This document shows positions 11,178-19,637 of a DNA stretch of 21,959 nucleotides, in pieces. Below the pieces are notes generated by a model. It did no database searches, was not told where the DNA came from, and saw only the letters and a list, made by a program, of their open reading frames with translations. A program made the translations under genes and the position numbers. The DNA comes from Amoebidium appalachense (Eukaryota; Ichthyosporea): NCBI GenBank assembly GCA_963693365.1, contig CAVNZM010000063.1:1-21959 (forward strand), in the 5' to 3' direction. How positions within the stretch are numbered: the stretch's first letter is position 1; every line of letters begins with the position of its first letter.

Positions 11178-12563
11178 GGCTTCCACACACACACACACGC
11201 ACACACGCACACACAAGGCTTCCACACACACACACACGCACACACGCACACACAAGGCTTCCACACACACACACACACAAGGCTTCCACACACACACACA
11301 CACACACACGCACACACAAGGCTTCCACACACACACACGCACACACGCACACACAAGGCTTCCACACACACACACACACAAGGCTTCCACACACACACAC
11401 ACACACACACGCACACACAAGGCTTCCACACACACACACACACAAGGCTTCCACACACACGCACACACAAGGCTTCCACACACACGCACACACAAGGCTT
11501 CCACACACACGCACACACAAGGCTTCCACACACACACACACACAAGGCTTCACACACACACACACAAGGCTTCCACACACACGCACACACAAGGCTTCCC
11601 ACACACACACACACACAAGGCTTCACACACGCACACACAAGGCTTCCACCGACACTTTATCAACACCCCTACTAAATGGTGGATCCGGGCACCATAGTGG
11701 TCGTGGCTACGGTGGCGTTTTGTGTGGGCATGTTCTTTCTCAGTGTCCTTGACTATCTCTTCCCCGTGTTCTCGGATCCGATTAAGGGGGACCCACCCCC
11801 GCCATACTCAATCCATGCTGATACTTGGTGATTCCTACAGGGTTCCCCGCACTACTACAAGGAGGGCAACTTCATGCTGGTCTCGCCCGCTGCGTTTCTT
11901 CACTTGACCACCCAGGTCTTGTACGAGTCCCCCCTGGCCCTCGATTTTCTGGGATGGTTTAACAGCGCGCGCAACAAGGAGCTGCACTTGCACGAAACCC
12001 GGCTCTATGAGAAGACCCGCGGCGCGCCCCCTTCCACCACCCCTCTGGATGCCACTCGCCACATTCACGCTACCTTTGTCGGTTTCCTGGTGGCCACACT
12101 CAGCTCGACATCCGTGCTTGACGTCCACCGGCTGGTGACCATCCTTGAAAAGGTCGCAAATGTGCAAGTCACTTCCCGCTTCAAGACCCGCAACATCTGC
12201 GCCCCGCACGCCGAGGCGCTGGTGTTCAAGGTGCTTGCCCAGCGCATCAATATAGACACGGGCGTTTCGATAGCGTCTGCGCTCGACATCAACACGTTGC
12301 ACCTCTACACGTTTCTCTCGCGCGCCCTTGAGGCTCTCGATGTTGACGTACCCCATCCACACGGCGTCCCAGCAGGCAGCACCTACAAGGACCCCCAGCT
12401 GCGCGACCTGAGGAAGCTGGGTCGCTCCCTCGAGAAGGACTTTGCCGGCATACGCCAGTTGCCCCTGGAGCCCAAGTCCTTCTTCTATGCCATGCCGGAG
12501 CGCCCGGTCACCCCGGCCGGACACGAAGTGTGTGCGTGCTTCAGGATGGATCGGAGTCTTTAG
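10318..12563 (+). CDS. Gene C: three-exon MSV199-like regulator (join 10318-10680, 10829-11041, 11841-12563)
   Basis: The sense frame changes along the locus. Three GT-AG junctions resolve it, all in phase 0: donor CAG|GTCTGT at 10681 with acceptor TTTCACAG at 10828, and donor GCG|GTAGGA at 11042 with acceptor TCCTACAG at 11840. The inferred product is 432 aa. Exon 1 (121 aa) has acidic/aromatic patches (SDDFAAFDNQLGDG, HVFDFDMV) like activation domains. Exon 2 contains SYLDAGSICALLGFRDIDEI and exon 3 begins GSPHYYKEGNFMLVSPAAFL. Together they mirror the split domain of gene B, with the intron at the equivalent place. The exon 3 remainder resembles the C-terminal domain of gene B in helix spacing (HLYTFLSRALEAL versus QLYTFVYNYTRWYVEY). 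A DNA-binding activator is inferred. The end near 12563 is less certain, because a later exon is possible. Confidence 0.68.
11042..11675 (+). repeat. C47 tract and AAGGCTTC minisatellite inside gene C intron 2
   Basis: A run of 47 C (11050-11096) is followed by about 19 units of CACACAAGGCTTCCACACAC type, with variants carrying CACACG and (CA)n. All of it lies in the 799 nt second intron. The histidine/threonine frame that reads on from exon 2 is a repeat translation and should not be annotated as protein. The C47 length is likely to be unreliable. Confidence 0.9.
11676..11831 (+). CDS. Small single-pass membrane ORF with a PPPPY motif
   Basis: ATG 11676 opens a 51-residue frame that stops at 11829-11831, nine bases before the intron 2 acceptor of gene C. 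A hydrophobic segment (TIVVVATVAFCVGMFFLSVL, about residues 6-25) looks like one membrane span. A proline-rich tail contains PPPPYS, matching the PPxY motif that binds WW domains such as those of Nedd4-type ubiquitin ligases. It is one of the few unique-sequence parts of an otherwise satellite-filled intron. It could be a nested gene, an alternative exon or chance; no promoter of its own is evident. Confidence 0.35.
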   Translation: MVDPGTIVVVATVAFCVGMFFLSVLDYLFPVFSDPIKGDPPPPYSIHADTW

Positions 12564-13302
12564 GTTGGACGGACATGTACGGATGGATGCGTCGCACGAG
12601 TCCTGTGCACACGGGGCAGCGCCGTGCAAGCTTGCACGATTTGGAGTTGTTAGGGCACTTGTCCTGGGATACATACTTTTTTTTAGCTGGCTTGTGTGTG
12701 CTTGTACTGGTGGGTTTGGGCTTTGCTCCGTTTAGCTTCGGCATGGTAAGCGCAGCCGGTTTGTGTGTGCTTGTACTGGTGGGTTTGTTCTTTGCTCCGT
12801 TTAGCTTCGGCATGGTAAGCGCAGCCGGTTTGTGATTTTGTGTTTGCGCCATGGCCTCTTCTGTTGGGATTTCAGTCTTTATATACACCTACATAATCAT
12901 CAACAATAGCCGCTAAACATTGCGCGTTGTCTCGCGCGTGAGCTTTTGCAACCTTGTTTGTATTTGACAGGCCCGATGGCCCATGCCTACTTATCAAATG
13001 TGTACTAATCTTATCATGTCACGTGATATAAAGCTGACCAATCAGATCGTTTGGCATCTGATAATCACCCTTTGATCGCTGACAGAAAGGGGGGTTTATC
13101 GATCTGGTCTGATTAAATCGCATTCCGTGGCGCGGATTGCCCTGTATATTGTGTTTCAATAAACCCCACCTTTTTTGTCGCTTGCGGGAGATTTCCATGA
13201 CGCGATGGCATTTTTTAATTGAAGGTTGGGTGACAGGCAAACGGTGTCACATGGACATCAACTCTCACCTCGATCGGTTTCGTTTGTTCACCTTTCGATC
13301 AC
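12564..13302. other. Spacer with 69 bp tandem repeat and isolated motifs
   Basis: Besides the tandem repeat at 12692-12829, a TATA-like GATATAAAG at 13025-13033 lies next to a CCAAT at 13038-13042. That order fits a minus-strand promoter better than one for gene D. An AATAAA lies near 13159. A TGTATATTG near 13143 is the only TATA-like candidate upstream of gene D. No RNA gene was recognised. Confidence 0.4.
12692..12829 (+). repeat. 69 bp tandem duplication encoding a hydrophobic 23-residue unit
   Basis: Two units (12692-12760 and 12761-12829) differ only at a GGC/TTC codon. In the frame opened near 12530, each unit reads LCVLVLVGL(G/F)FAPFSFGM and continues in frame; the stop follows at once. 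The hydrophobic character suggests two membrane segments. A pyrimidine-rich TTTTTTTTAG acceptor-like site ends at 12686. Each unit also contains ATG|GTAAGC, a donor-like sequence. It may be an alternative terminal exon of gene C or non-coding DNA. Confidence 0.55.
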
Positions 13303-14394
13303 ATGACTTCTCTTCACCCACCCTTGCAAAACATGAACGCCCCACTCCCCCACCCACTCCCCCCTCCCCTCCCTTCACCCCCAAAGCCCGTTGAAGGGTG
13401 TGAATGCACTCGTTGCACAGACCTTCGCGTCTGTGACGGCTCTTCCGACGCGTGTGCCGTCTGCGGTTACCACAACACCCCGCATCTCAAGACGAAATCA
13501 AAACACTTCCCCGCCATCACCCATTTTGTTTGTGGCTGCGACCACTGCCTGACCCTTGCGGCAACAAGTGTTCCCCGTCTGTGTAGTTCGTGCTTCACCT
13601 CGCTGTCGACTCACTCTTCTCCCGTGCCCGGCCTCCCTGGCTGCTGCGACACATGCCGTAGCGGCACCCACTGTGCCTTCCGCATCGCCCGTCGCACCCA
13701 CAACTATATCAACACACAGCGTCGGCGGGCTTGGAATGCCGTCTACTCCCTGCTGACCACCATACCCGTCACGTGCACATGCATACCCGACATCCCAGAC
13801 CCCCTCCCCACCGCCCACCGCATGGCCCCGCACAACCCTGCATGTGCCATGTGGCACGTTGGCTTCCCCGCTCCCGTGCCCGAATGTGCCTCCCCCGTCT
13901 GTGCATGCACACACTACCGCAATGCGGAGGCCTTTCTCGCTCACATGTGTGCGGGTCGCCTGCGCCACCTTGTCACTGACATGTACACCCCCGCCCTCGA
14001 ATACTGCCCCTTGTGCAGCTGCCGCCGCCGCCCAGCTTCGCCCGGCACACCCCAGGCCTACGTGGCCGCCGACCTCCCCCTCCGCTTCCATTCCTGTCCT
14101 TGTCCACACTGCACGTCTTTGCACGCCCTGCCACCGTGCTCGTGTGTGCCGACTGCCACACACTCGTCCTGCAGCATCAGCATGGTGTGGACGGCTGCGC
14201 GAGGAGGCTTGTTGGCCGTAGACGACAGCTGCGACCGGGTTTGGCCCCCCGAAGACTTGTTCCTGCCCCACAAGCCCACACAAACACCCATTTTTCTCCC
14301 CAACCCCCACCATGCACATCTCTTCCACCAAGCCCATACCCATCCCCAAGCCCGCTCACACCGCCTGTTAAAGATACTGTATGCAAGAATTTAG
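13303..14394 (+). CDS. Gene D: cysteine-rich, probably zinc-binding protein
   Basis: A 363-codon frame with about 30 cysteines, mostly in CxC, CxxC and CxxxxC groups (CECTRC, CAVCGYH, CGCDHC, CSSC, CPLCSC, CPCPHC), which suggests several small zinc-ribbon or knuckle modules. ATG at 13303 or 13333 could start it; neither decides. The first ~30 residues are proline-rich. The family was not recognised. From about 14280 this frame becomes low complexity, while another frame continues convincingly to a TGA near 14505 with EWLWMLFPSGWQNVWVP. An unrecognised intron or an indel could therefore give a different C-terminus. A poly(A) signal lies at 14496-14501. Structural zinc binding is inferred only from cysteine spacing. 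Confidence 0.6.
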   Translation: MTSLHPPLQNMNAPLPHPLPPPLPSPPKPVEGCECTRCTDLRVCDGSSDACAVCGYHNTPHLKTKSKHFPAITHFVCGCDHCLTLAATSVPRLCSSCFTSLSTHSSPVPGLPGCCDTCRSGTHCAFRIARRTHNYINTQRRRAWNAVYSLLTTIPVTCTCIPDIPDPLPTAHRMAPHNPACAMWHVGFPAPVPECASPVCACTHYRNAEAFLAHMCAGRLRHLVTDMYTPALEYCPLCSCRRRPASPGTPQAYVAADLPLRFHSCPCPHCTSLHALPPCSCVPTATHSSCSISMVWTAARGGLLAVDDSCDRVWPPEDLFLPHKPTQTPIFLPNPHHAHLFHQAHTHPQARSHRLLKILYARI

Positions 14395-14507
14395 AAGTTG
14401 AAGACCCCAACTCCCCCCAGGGTGAGTGGTTGTGGATGCTTTTCCCCTCTGGGTGGCAAAATGTGTGGGTGCCGGCCACCCCGGGCACCCCGCAAAATAA
14501 ATCGTGA
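14370..14507 (+). CDS. Alternative C-terminal coding segment of gene D
   Basis: In a frame shifted relative to gene D, about 45 codons read as ordinary protein (KDTVCKNLEVEDPNSPQGEW onward, with four Trp) and stop at the AATAAA. The composition is unlike the neighbouring repeats. The likely explanation is a terminal exon, or an indel in the C-rich DNA at 14260-14350. No confident splice pair was identified. Confidence 0.4.
   Translation, partial: KDTVCKNLEVEDPNSPQGEWLWMLFPSGWQNVWVPATPGTPQNKS
14496..14501 (+). terminator. Poly(A) signal of gene D
   Basis: AATAAA overlaps the last codons of the alternative C-terminal frame, and the (CA)n block starts about 30 nt later. Confidence 0.5.
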
Positions 14508-14529
14508 AGACTTGGCATCTGTACATCTG

Positions 14530-14746
14530 TACACACACACACACACCAAACACACACACCACACACACACACACACACACACCACACACACACACCACAC
14601 ACATGCACACCACACACACACACACCACACACACACCACACACACACACACACCACACACACACACCACACACACCACACACACACAGTCACCACACACA
14701 CACACACACACACACACCACACACACACACCACACACGCATACGCA
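14530..14746. repeat. (CA)n with regular CACACC interruptions
   Basis: A compound microsatellite of CACACA runs broken at short intervals by CC, plus single ATGCACAC and CAGTCAC variants. Frames crossing it are threonine/histidine or cysteine/valine artefacts. Confidence 0.9.
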
Positions 14747-15070
14747 CATGCATGTTTCAGATACGTCCAAGTGTGGTTATGTATTGACTTTTGTGTTTAT
14801 TCAATCTTGCTGTCGTTAAGTCTCGCTTACATGTTAGGGTTCAGATACATAGATGATGTTTGCACCAAATCGTGCTTATGAGAAGACATCGTAAGAAACA
14901 AACGATGGGATATTTGCGCTGGTTTGCACATTTGCACATGTATGGGTTGGGGCATATCATAGCATATCACATTGTGGTACTTGTACACACTGCCCTGTCT
15001 ATATTTCTCTATGGGGATAGCATTCCTCTCTCCCATACACACTCACCCACCCAGCAAACACCCCACACCA
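14747..15070. other. Intergenic 3' region between genes D and E
   Basis: No gene was recognised. On the minus strand an AATAAA (plus-strand TTTATT, 14796-14801) lies about 270 nt beyond the last stop of gene E and could be its poly(A) signal. Confidence 0.4.
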
Positions 15071-16093
15071 CTATCCTGGTCGAATGCACACCCACACCTC
15101 ATTCACCGCAACGGTGTTTTCTCCATTGCCTCCTATGACTACACGCAATGGCTTCTTGTTGTCCTTAAATTGCAGTTGCCACAGCTGGTTGGAGGTGGCC
15201 TCCTCGGATGTGATGTGTATTTTAGAACCCTTGTTTGTTACTTGCACTATGACATGCTTCATGTTGTAGTAGATGTATGGGGGGTGCGGAGATCGATCGA
15301 CAGACACCCAGATCTCGCACTGCTCTCAGGCTCCCGCTGTCTCCGACTGGGGGCTGCTCGTGGCTACCACCTGCTCCGTGAAGGCCACCTGGTCGTCGAC
15401 GTCGACGGAACTGTGGTCCTCGGACACGAGCGGCTCGCGTGCTGCTTCGCACGCCGGGCTGCTTGGGGGCGCTGCTGCTTCGCACGCCTGGCTGCTTGGG
15501 GGCGCTGCTGCTTTCTCCTTATCCGCTGCCTCCGTGGTCTCTTCCGTGTCCATATCCGGAAAAGGGAGGGGCCGCCAGGGCGCTTTGGGTTCGGGGTTGA
15601 CTGCCACTGGTAGGCGCAGGGACGTGGGTTTTTTGCAGGCCCCCAGCTCGTTTTGGCGTAAGTGGCGCCCACGTCTATTTGGATTCACCCCTGCCTTCCA
15701 ATAAAATGCATCCCGTTGCTTTTGTACCACGTCGCTGGCCGCAGCACCTGAAGTCTTGCACGGGAGAATCCTGCGTAGCGGAATCTTGCCCGGTGGTGGT
15801 GGCCATGTTGTCTGCAACGGGTACACTCGCACGTCCTTGCTGCACAGGGGCGGTGCGTGCACAGCTGCAGAAGGGGGTTGAGAAGGCTGTGCATGCACGC
15901 AGTCGTCTTTGGGCGGGATTGCGCGTGCAGCTTTTGTGTTGGCGGGGAACGAGTGCATGTTGGCTGGGGGCGAGTGCATGTCGAATTCGCCGAAGACGGG
16001 AACGCCCATGAGCGCTGCCTCGCTGGCCGGTGTTGTCGCTTTGAAGAGCTTGTCGCGCAGGCGCCACAGCTTAACGTTTGGCTTGTGGTTCAT
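15071..16093 (-). CDS. Gene E: uncharacterised protein, in-frame TGA at 15328-15326
   Basis: ATG at 16093 opens a 255-codon frame ending at a TGA (15328-15326). The same frame stays open for 84 more codons to 15071. The post-TGA part (CEIWVSVD, then YIYYNMKHVIVQVTNKGSKI) looks like a real beta-rich domain and is better protein than the linker before it, so the TGA probably does not end the intended product. A 51 nt stretch with GAGCAG|GTGG and GAGCAG| ends, if removed, would delete the stop in phase 0; it is very short for an animal intron. Readthrough, a nonsense mutation or error are the alternatives. The N-terminal part is basic near 16060, with proline-rich linkers, an RRGRHLRQNE basic patch and a duplicated AAAPPSS(Q/P)ACEA unit (about 33 bp at DNA level). 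No family recognised. Confidence 0.5.
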
Positions 16094-16099
16094 AGCTGC

Positions 16100-16160
16100 A
16101 TGTTTGCAAGACTGGCAGCATCCGAAGCCGTGATGGGGTTATATGGGTCCTATAGCCAAT
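16100..16160 (-). promoter_or_regulatory. Promoter and minimal uORF of gene E
   Basis: Reading the minus strand, ATTGG (16160-16156) is followed 11 nt later by a CATATAAC TATA box (16145-16138). The start codon is about 45 nt downstream. A three-codon upstream ORF (ATG CAG CTA TGA) ends with its TGA overlapping the main ATG, an arrangement that often permits re-initiation. Confidence 0.5.
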
Positions 16161-16592
16161 TAGACTGGTCCCAGTGGCTTTGCCAGGGTGCGCAATTGTC
16201 CTTCGGCGCAGTAGATTTGCAACTGAAATGAAACGAAATGAATAATCTATAGAATAATCAACTGTTGTGAAAGCCACACAACGAGAGGAACTCGGTCAAA
16301 TTGATTTAAACAAAACAGACATCCTATTGTATATAGGGTTTTTGTTTCAGGGATCTCGATTCGGTTGTAACCCTGACCGCGAGTCACATTTCCGAACTCT
16401 GAGTAGAAACTAAAACAACAGCCTGTTCAATAGGAAAACAATGGCCAAAATGTTCTTATTAAACGGTTTTATATATTTCGGTTTTGTTTTCAAATTGGCG
16501 TGCTTGGAGTGTTGTAAATCACGACGTTCACATCACATCAATACTGTATCATAACCAGTCAATTTTAGAATAACACAAATGCTGTAACTGAG
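16161..16592. other. Intergenic spacer between divergent genes E and F
   Basis: AT-rich sequence without a supported reading frame. It separates the minus-strand promoter of gene E from the CCAAT array of gene F. Confidence 0.4.
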
Positions 16593-16759
16593 CCAATCAG
16601 ACGCTGCATGCCTTGGCTACAGACCCTTCGGTCATCTTCCACAGGAATACAAGACCCTCTATCCGATTGGTCATCACGCTGATTGGTCAAAATTCCAAAC
16701 GTCTGATTGGTCGGTACGTCTGATTGGTCAACGCGTCTGATTGGTCAGCGCGCTATTGG
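16593..16759 (+). promoter_or_regulatory. Seven-CCAAT array, upstream half of the gene F promoter
   Basis: CCAAT lies at 16593-16597. Reverse CCAAT boxes follow at 16666, 16682, 16706, 16723, 16740 and 16755. Five of these are GATTGGTC within a recurring (C/G)TCTGATTGGTC context, spaced 15-24 nt. This is a dense NF-Y-type array. It ends 18 nt before the copia insertion point, and the TATA-like box it would act on is now on the far side of the element. Confidence 0.8.
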
Positions 16760-16777
16760 TGGCCGGCTCTCAGGGAG

Positions 16778-17692
16778 TGTTAAATTCTATAAGTATTTAG
16801 GAATGAAAGCAGAGACACAGTGGTGCAGTGTGAAAACACCACAGACACACACAACAACAAAACACGGAACGATCGGAGCAGTGTACACAACAGACATCAA
16901 TGTTTAGAAGACTGAATGAATTTATTCTGATCTTCGAATAAATACCTGAAATTCCTCTAAGTCCAATCCATACATGATTTCCGACCAGTCGGAAATCAGA
17001 TCCATCTCTAATAGAAACCAATCACTAAGAACCAATTGCTTTCAGAGAGATCCGGTACGCGGAGGCGTACACGATAGGACACAGACACTAGTTAAGATCA
17101 ACTGTGTCATCATCAAGGAAGTTCTAACCTATGACAACTGCAAAACTCAGACATATCACACTTAACCTTGATGATTGGTTAAAGCCCGGCAACACATGAA
17201 AACTAAAGTGAATTAATGAAGTCTAAACACACATGCTATTCTAAGTGTAGCCTAAGTGTGTTACCGTCAATGAACACGTATTAAGTAACACAAATCTACC
17301 TAACATATATTAGTAGAAAAGAAATACGATTATACACATGAAGACAAGGAGAGAAAGAAAAGAAAATAAGGAAGGAGAAAGAGGAAGGAAAAGAGGCACA
17401 GATCAACAAACAAGATAGTAATAGCATAACTATAACAGAGATATTTATGTACACACGAACATGTACACGTCTCTCCCTGAGTGGGTGGATCCGTGTACAC
17501 ACATATAAATATTCTAATCGATATTACAATACACGAAAAGCCGATACAACACGATTACAAGTATACAAGCATATCGGAGATCGATGCTACACTTTACATA
17601 ATAGGAGTGTGGCATTTACACTAAGCATATGAACTGAAACATAACACAAACTGAGAAGATCTTACCATATGTAAATACTACGTATTACAACA
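16778..17692 (-). repeat. 3' LTR of the copia element (complete, 915 bp)
   Basis: Plus-strand edges are TGTTAAATTC and GTATTACAACA, next to the GGGAG duplication and the polypurine tract respectively. It contains the TATA-like CTATAAGTATT near 16786, which therefore belongs to the LTR and not to the neighbouring host promoter. Confidence 0.85.
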
Positions 17693-17799
17693 TCCCCACT
17701 TAAGACTTTGAAGTTTGTGTTATCATATCCCCACTGAACTAGTGAAATCTCCCCACTTGAGAACAGAAACGAAAAAAAAAATTAAAGTGTGTACTTTTC

Positions 17800-17884
17800 C
17801 GGGGGGGGGGGGGGGGGGGGGGGGGAGGGGGGGGGGGGGGGGAAAGGGGGGGGGGGGATAAGGGGGGGGAGGGGGGGGGGGGGG
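17800..17884. repeat. Interrupted G tract, quadruplex-prone
   Basis: About 85 bp of almost pure G on the plus strand is broken by single A or AAA/ATAA interruptions. It lies between the RNase H remnant and the 3' LTR of the copia element. Length is probably unreliable. Confidence 0.85.
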
Positions 17885-18227
17885 CAACAACAGCAAAGGA
17901 AGAAAACAACCAAGGAAAAAAAAAAATATGCAGGTGAAGGCATATATATATATTAACGGGAGCCAGCCGTGGAAACATTAACCTATGTTTGTGACTCAGT
18001 GGGACTGGGAGTCGGCCAGTATTCGCAAAGGTGGCTAGCCTCAGGTGTATATGTGTTGTGCTAACGAGAACCCTTAAAGTGGGCAAACCCCACTTAAGGC
18101 AAAAAAAAAAAAAATACATATACAGAATCGTAGTAGTAGACGTTCCAACTGGGAAGCAGTGTAGAGGAAGCTGCTGTCCAGGGCCCCAGGTGTAGTAGAA
18201 GACCACCGATGATCACTGCACAAGGTC

Positions 18228-18331
18228 GGGCACACAGAGTCGATCACGGTGAGTGAATGGCTGGGACCCGGCAGTGACTTGGTAAGGATGTCAGCCAAGT
18301 TGTTGGCGACGAGTTGAGACAACATCCCCAC
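18228..18331 (-). pseudogene. Copia RNase H C-terminal remnant
   Basis: The minus-strand frame contains LVANNLADILTKSLPG (about 18313-18266), matching the conserved ADxxTKxLP tail at the end of the copia polyprotein RNase H domain. No RNase H catalytic residues remain upstream; the sequence before it is low-complexity CT. The open frame runs on to 18074 but does not look coding after about residue 35. This motif fixes the class and orientation of the element. Confidence 0.85.
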
Positions 18332-18334
18332 TCA

Positions 18335-18788
18335 GGCTGGGGGGGAGGATAGGGGATGGGGGGTATCGAGGACGAAACGGTAGAAGGACAACGGGGGTCA
18401 CGGATTTGGATGCAGTGTGTCGAGGGTAGCCACAGTGTAGGGGACGGTGGAGGGAGATGACCAAGGAGGAGTAGATGTCGTAGTTTGGAATCGTGAGGGG
18501 GCGTCGAGGGTGCTTGCTGCTCGGGGTGATGGGAAAGGCGAAGGGAGGGGGGTAGGTCTAGGAATTTGGGTTGGGAGAGGGAGGAGGCAGGTAGGGAGGA
18601 GGAGGAGGGGCGGAAGGGGGGGGGAAGGCAGCACAGCAGCTGGGGGGAGACTGGCAGATGCGCGGGGAAGGGGGAACAGCTGAGGGGTATGTGCCGTGAG
18701 AGTGGTGGTAGCTGGGAAGGGAGGGGGAAGGAGGAGGGAGGAGAGGGAGGAAGGGAGGGGGCAAGCAGCGGAGGGGAGGGGAGTCCAG
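18335..18788. repeat. GA-rich polypurine tract within the copia interior
   Basis: About 450 bp of G/A-rich plus-strand DNA (C/T-rich on the element's strand) without internal periodicity. It abuts the inner edge of the upstream LTR where U5 and the primer-binding site should be, so it marks the deletion or replacement. Proline/serine-rich and glycine/glutamate-rich frames here are composition artefacts. Confidence 0.7.
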
Positions 18789-19568
18789 CACACAACAACA
18801 AAAAGAAGCGACAAAAAGACATCAATAGAGCGACGATAAATACTGAAATTCCTCTAAGTCCAATCCATACATGATCCACAAATAGATCATCTCTAAGAAC
18901 CAATCACTAAGAAAATTTTTCAGAGAGATCGGTACGCGGAGGCGTACACGATAGGACACAGACACTAGTTAAGATCAACTCGTGTCATCACAGAAGTTAA
19001 CCAGACAACTGCAAAGACCAGACATATCACACTTAACCTTGATGATTGGTTAAAGCCCGGCAACACATGAAAACTAAAGTGAATTAATGAAGTCTAAACA
19101 CACATGCTATTCTAAGTGTAGCCTAAGTGTGTTACCGTCCAATGAACACGTATTAAGTAACACAAATCTACCTAACATATATTAGTAGAAAAGAAATACG
19201 ATTATACACATGAAGACAAGGAGAGAAAGAAAAGAAAATAAGGAAGGAGAAAGAGGAAGGAAAAGAGAGCACAGATCAACAAACAAGATAGTAATAGCAT
19301 AACTATAACCAGAGATATTTATGTACACACGAACATGTACACGTCTCTCCCTGAGTGGGTGGATCCGTGTACACACATATAAATATTCTAATCGATATTA
19401 CAATACACGATTAAAGCCGATACAACACGATTACAAGTATACAAGCATATCGGAGATCGATGCTACACTTTACATAATAGGAGTGTGGCATTTACACTAA
19501 GCATATGAACTGAAACATAACACAAACTGAGAAGATCTTACCATATGTAAATACTACGTATTACAACA
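18789..19568 (-). repeat. 5' LTR of the copia element (inner edge truncated)
   Basis: Homology with the complete LTR starts near 18789, at a CACACAACAACAAAA block matching about 16848, and runs to the AACA terminus at 19568. About 70 bp of the U5-side end is missing. Small deletions near 18830 and 18900-19020 distinguish it from the other copy. Confidence 0.8.
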
Positions 19569-19576
19569 GGGAGGGG

Positions 19577-19582
19577 TATACC
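19577..19582 (+). promoter_or_regulatory. TATA-like box of gene F
   Basis: GTATACC lies 61 nt before ATG 19638, close to the TATA-to-ATG distance of genes A and C (63 and 73 nt). It directly follows the right-hand GGGAG duplication. Without the insertion it would sit about 20 nt after the last CCAAT of the 16593-16759 array. Confidence 0.5.
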
Positions 19583-19637
19583 ACAGCTCAGCTTTCAAAC
19601 TTCACTCTCCAAACGAACTCATGGCGCGTTCATCACA

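Larger units (their letters stand above)
16778..19568 (-). mobile_element. Internally deleted Ty1/copia LTR retrotransposon
   Basis: The element runs on the minus strand. It is flanked by a perfect 5 bp target duplication, GGGAG (16773-16777 and 19569-19573). The outer ends form TGTT...AACA, and the LTR begins TGTTGTAATA on the coding strand, as in many copia elements. The polypurine tract AAGTGGGGA directly abuts the downstream LTR at 17701-17693. The ~1.1 kb interior keeps only the end of RNase H; gag, protease, integrase, reverse transcriptase and a recognisable primer-binding site are gone, replaced partly by G and GA tracts. The two LTRs are nearly identical over ~500 bp, with differences that are mostly indels. 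It cannot be autonomous. Confidence 0.88.

Noticed and set aside
11050-11752. Histidine/threonine-rich extension of gene C exon 2
   Set aside because: The frame enters C47 and the AAGGCTTC minisatellite immediately after a phase-0 GT donor, so it is intron sequence.
14827-15042. 71-codon minus-strand frame downstream of gene E
   Set aside because: No start context, no recognised motif, and it lies in the probable 3' flank.
16786-16915. TATA-like CTATAAGTATT followed by short ORFs, first read as the promoter target of the CCAAT array
   Set aside because: The GGGAG target duplication at 16773-16777 places this sequence inside the copia LTR, so it is not part of the original host promoter.
18244-18903. 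219-codon Pro/Ser-rich minus-strand frame
   Set aside because: Mostly a translation of the CT-rich tract; the retroelement's real remnant is in another frame and limited to the RNase H tail.
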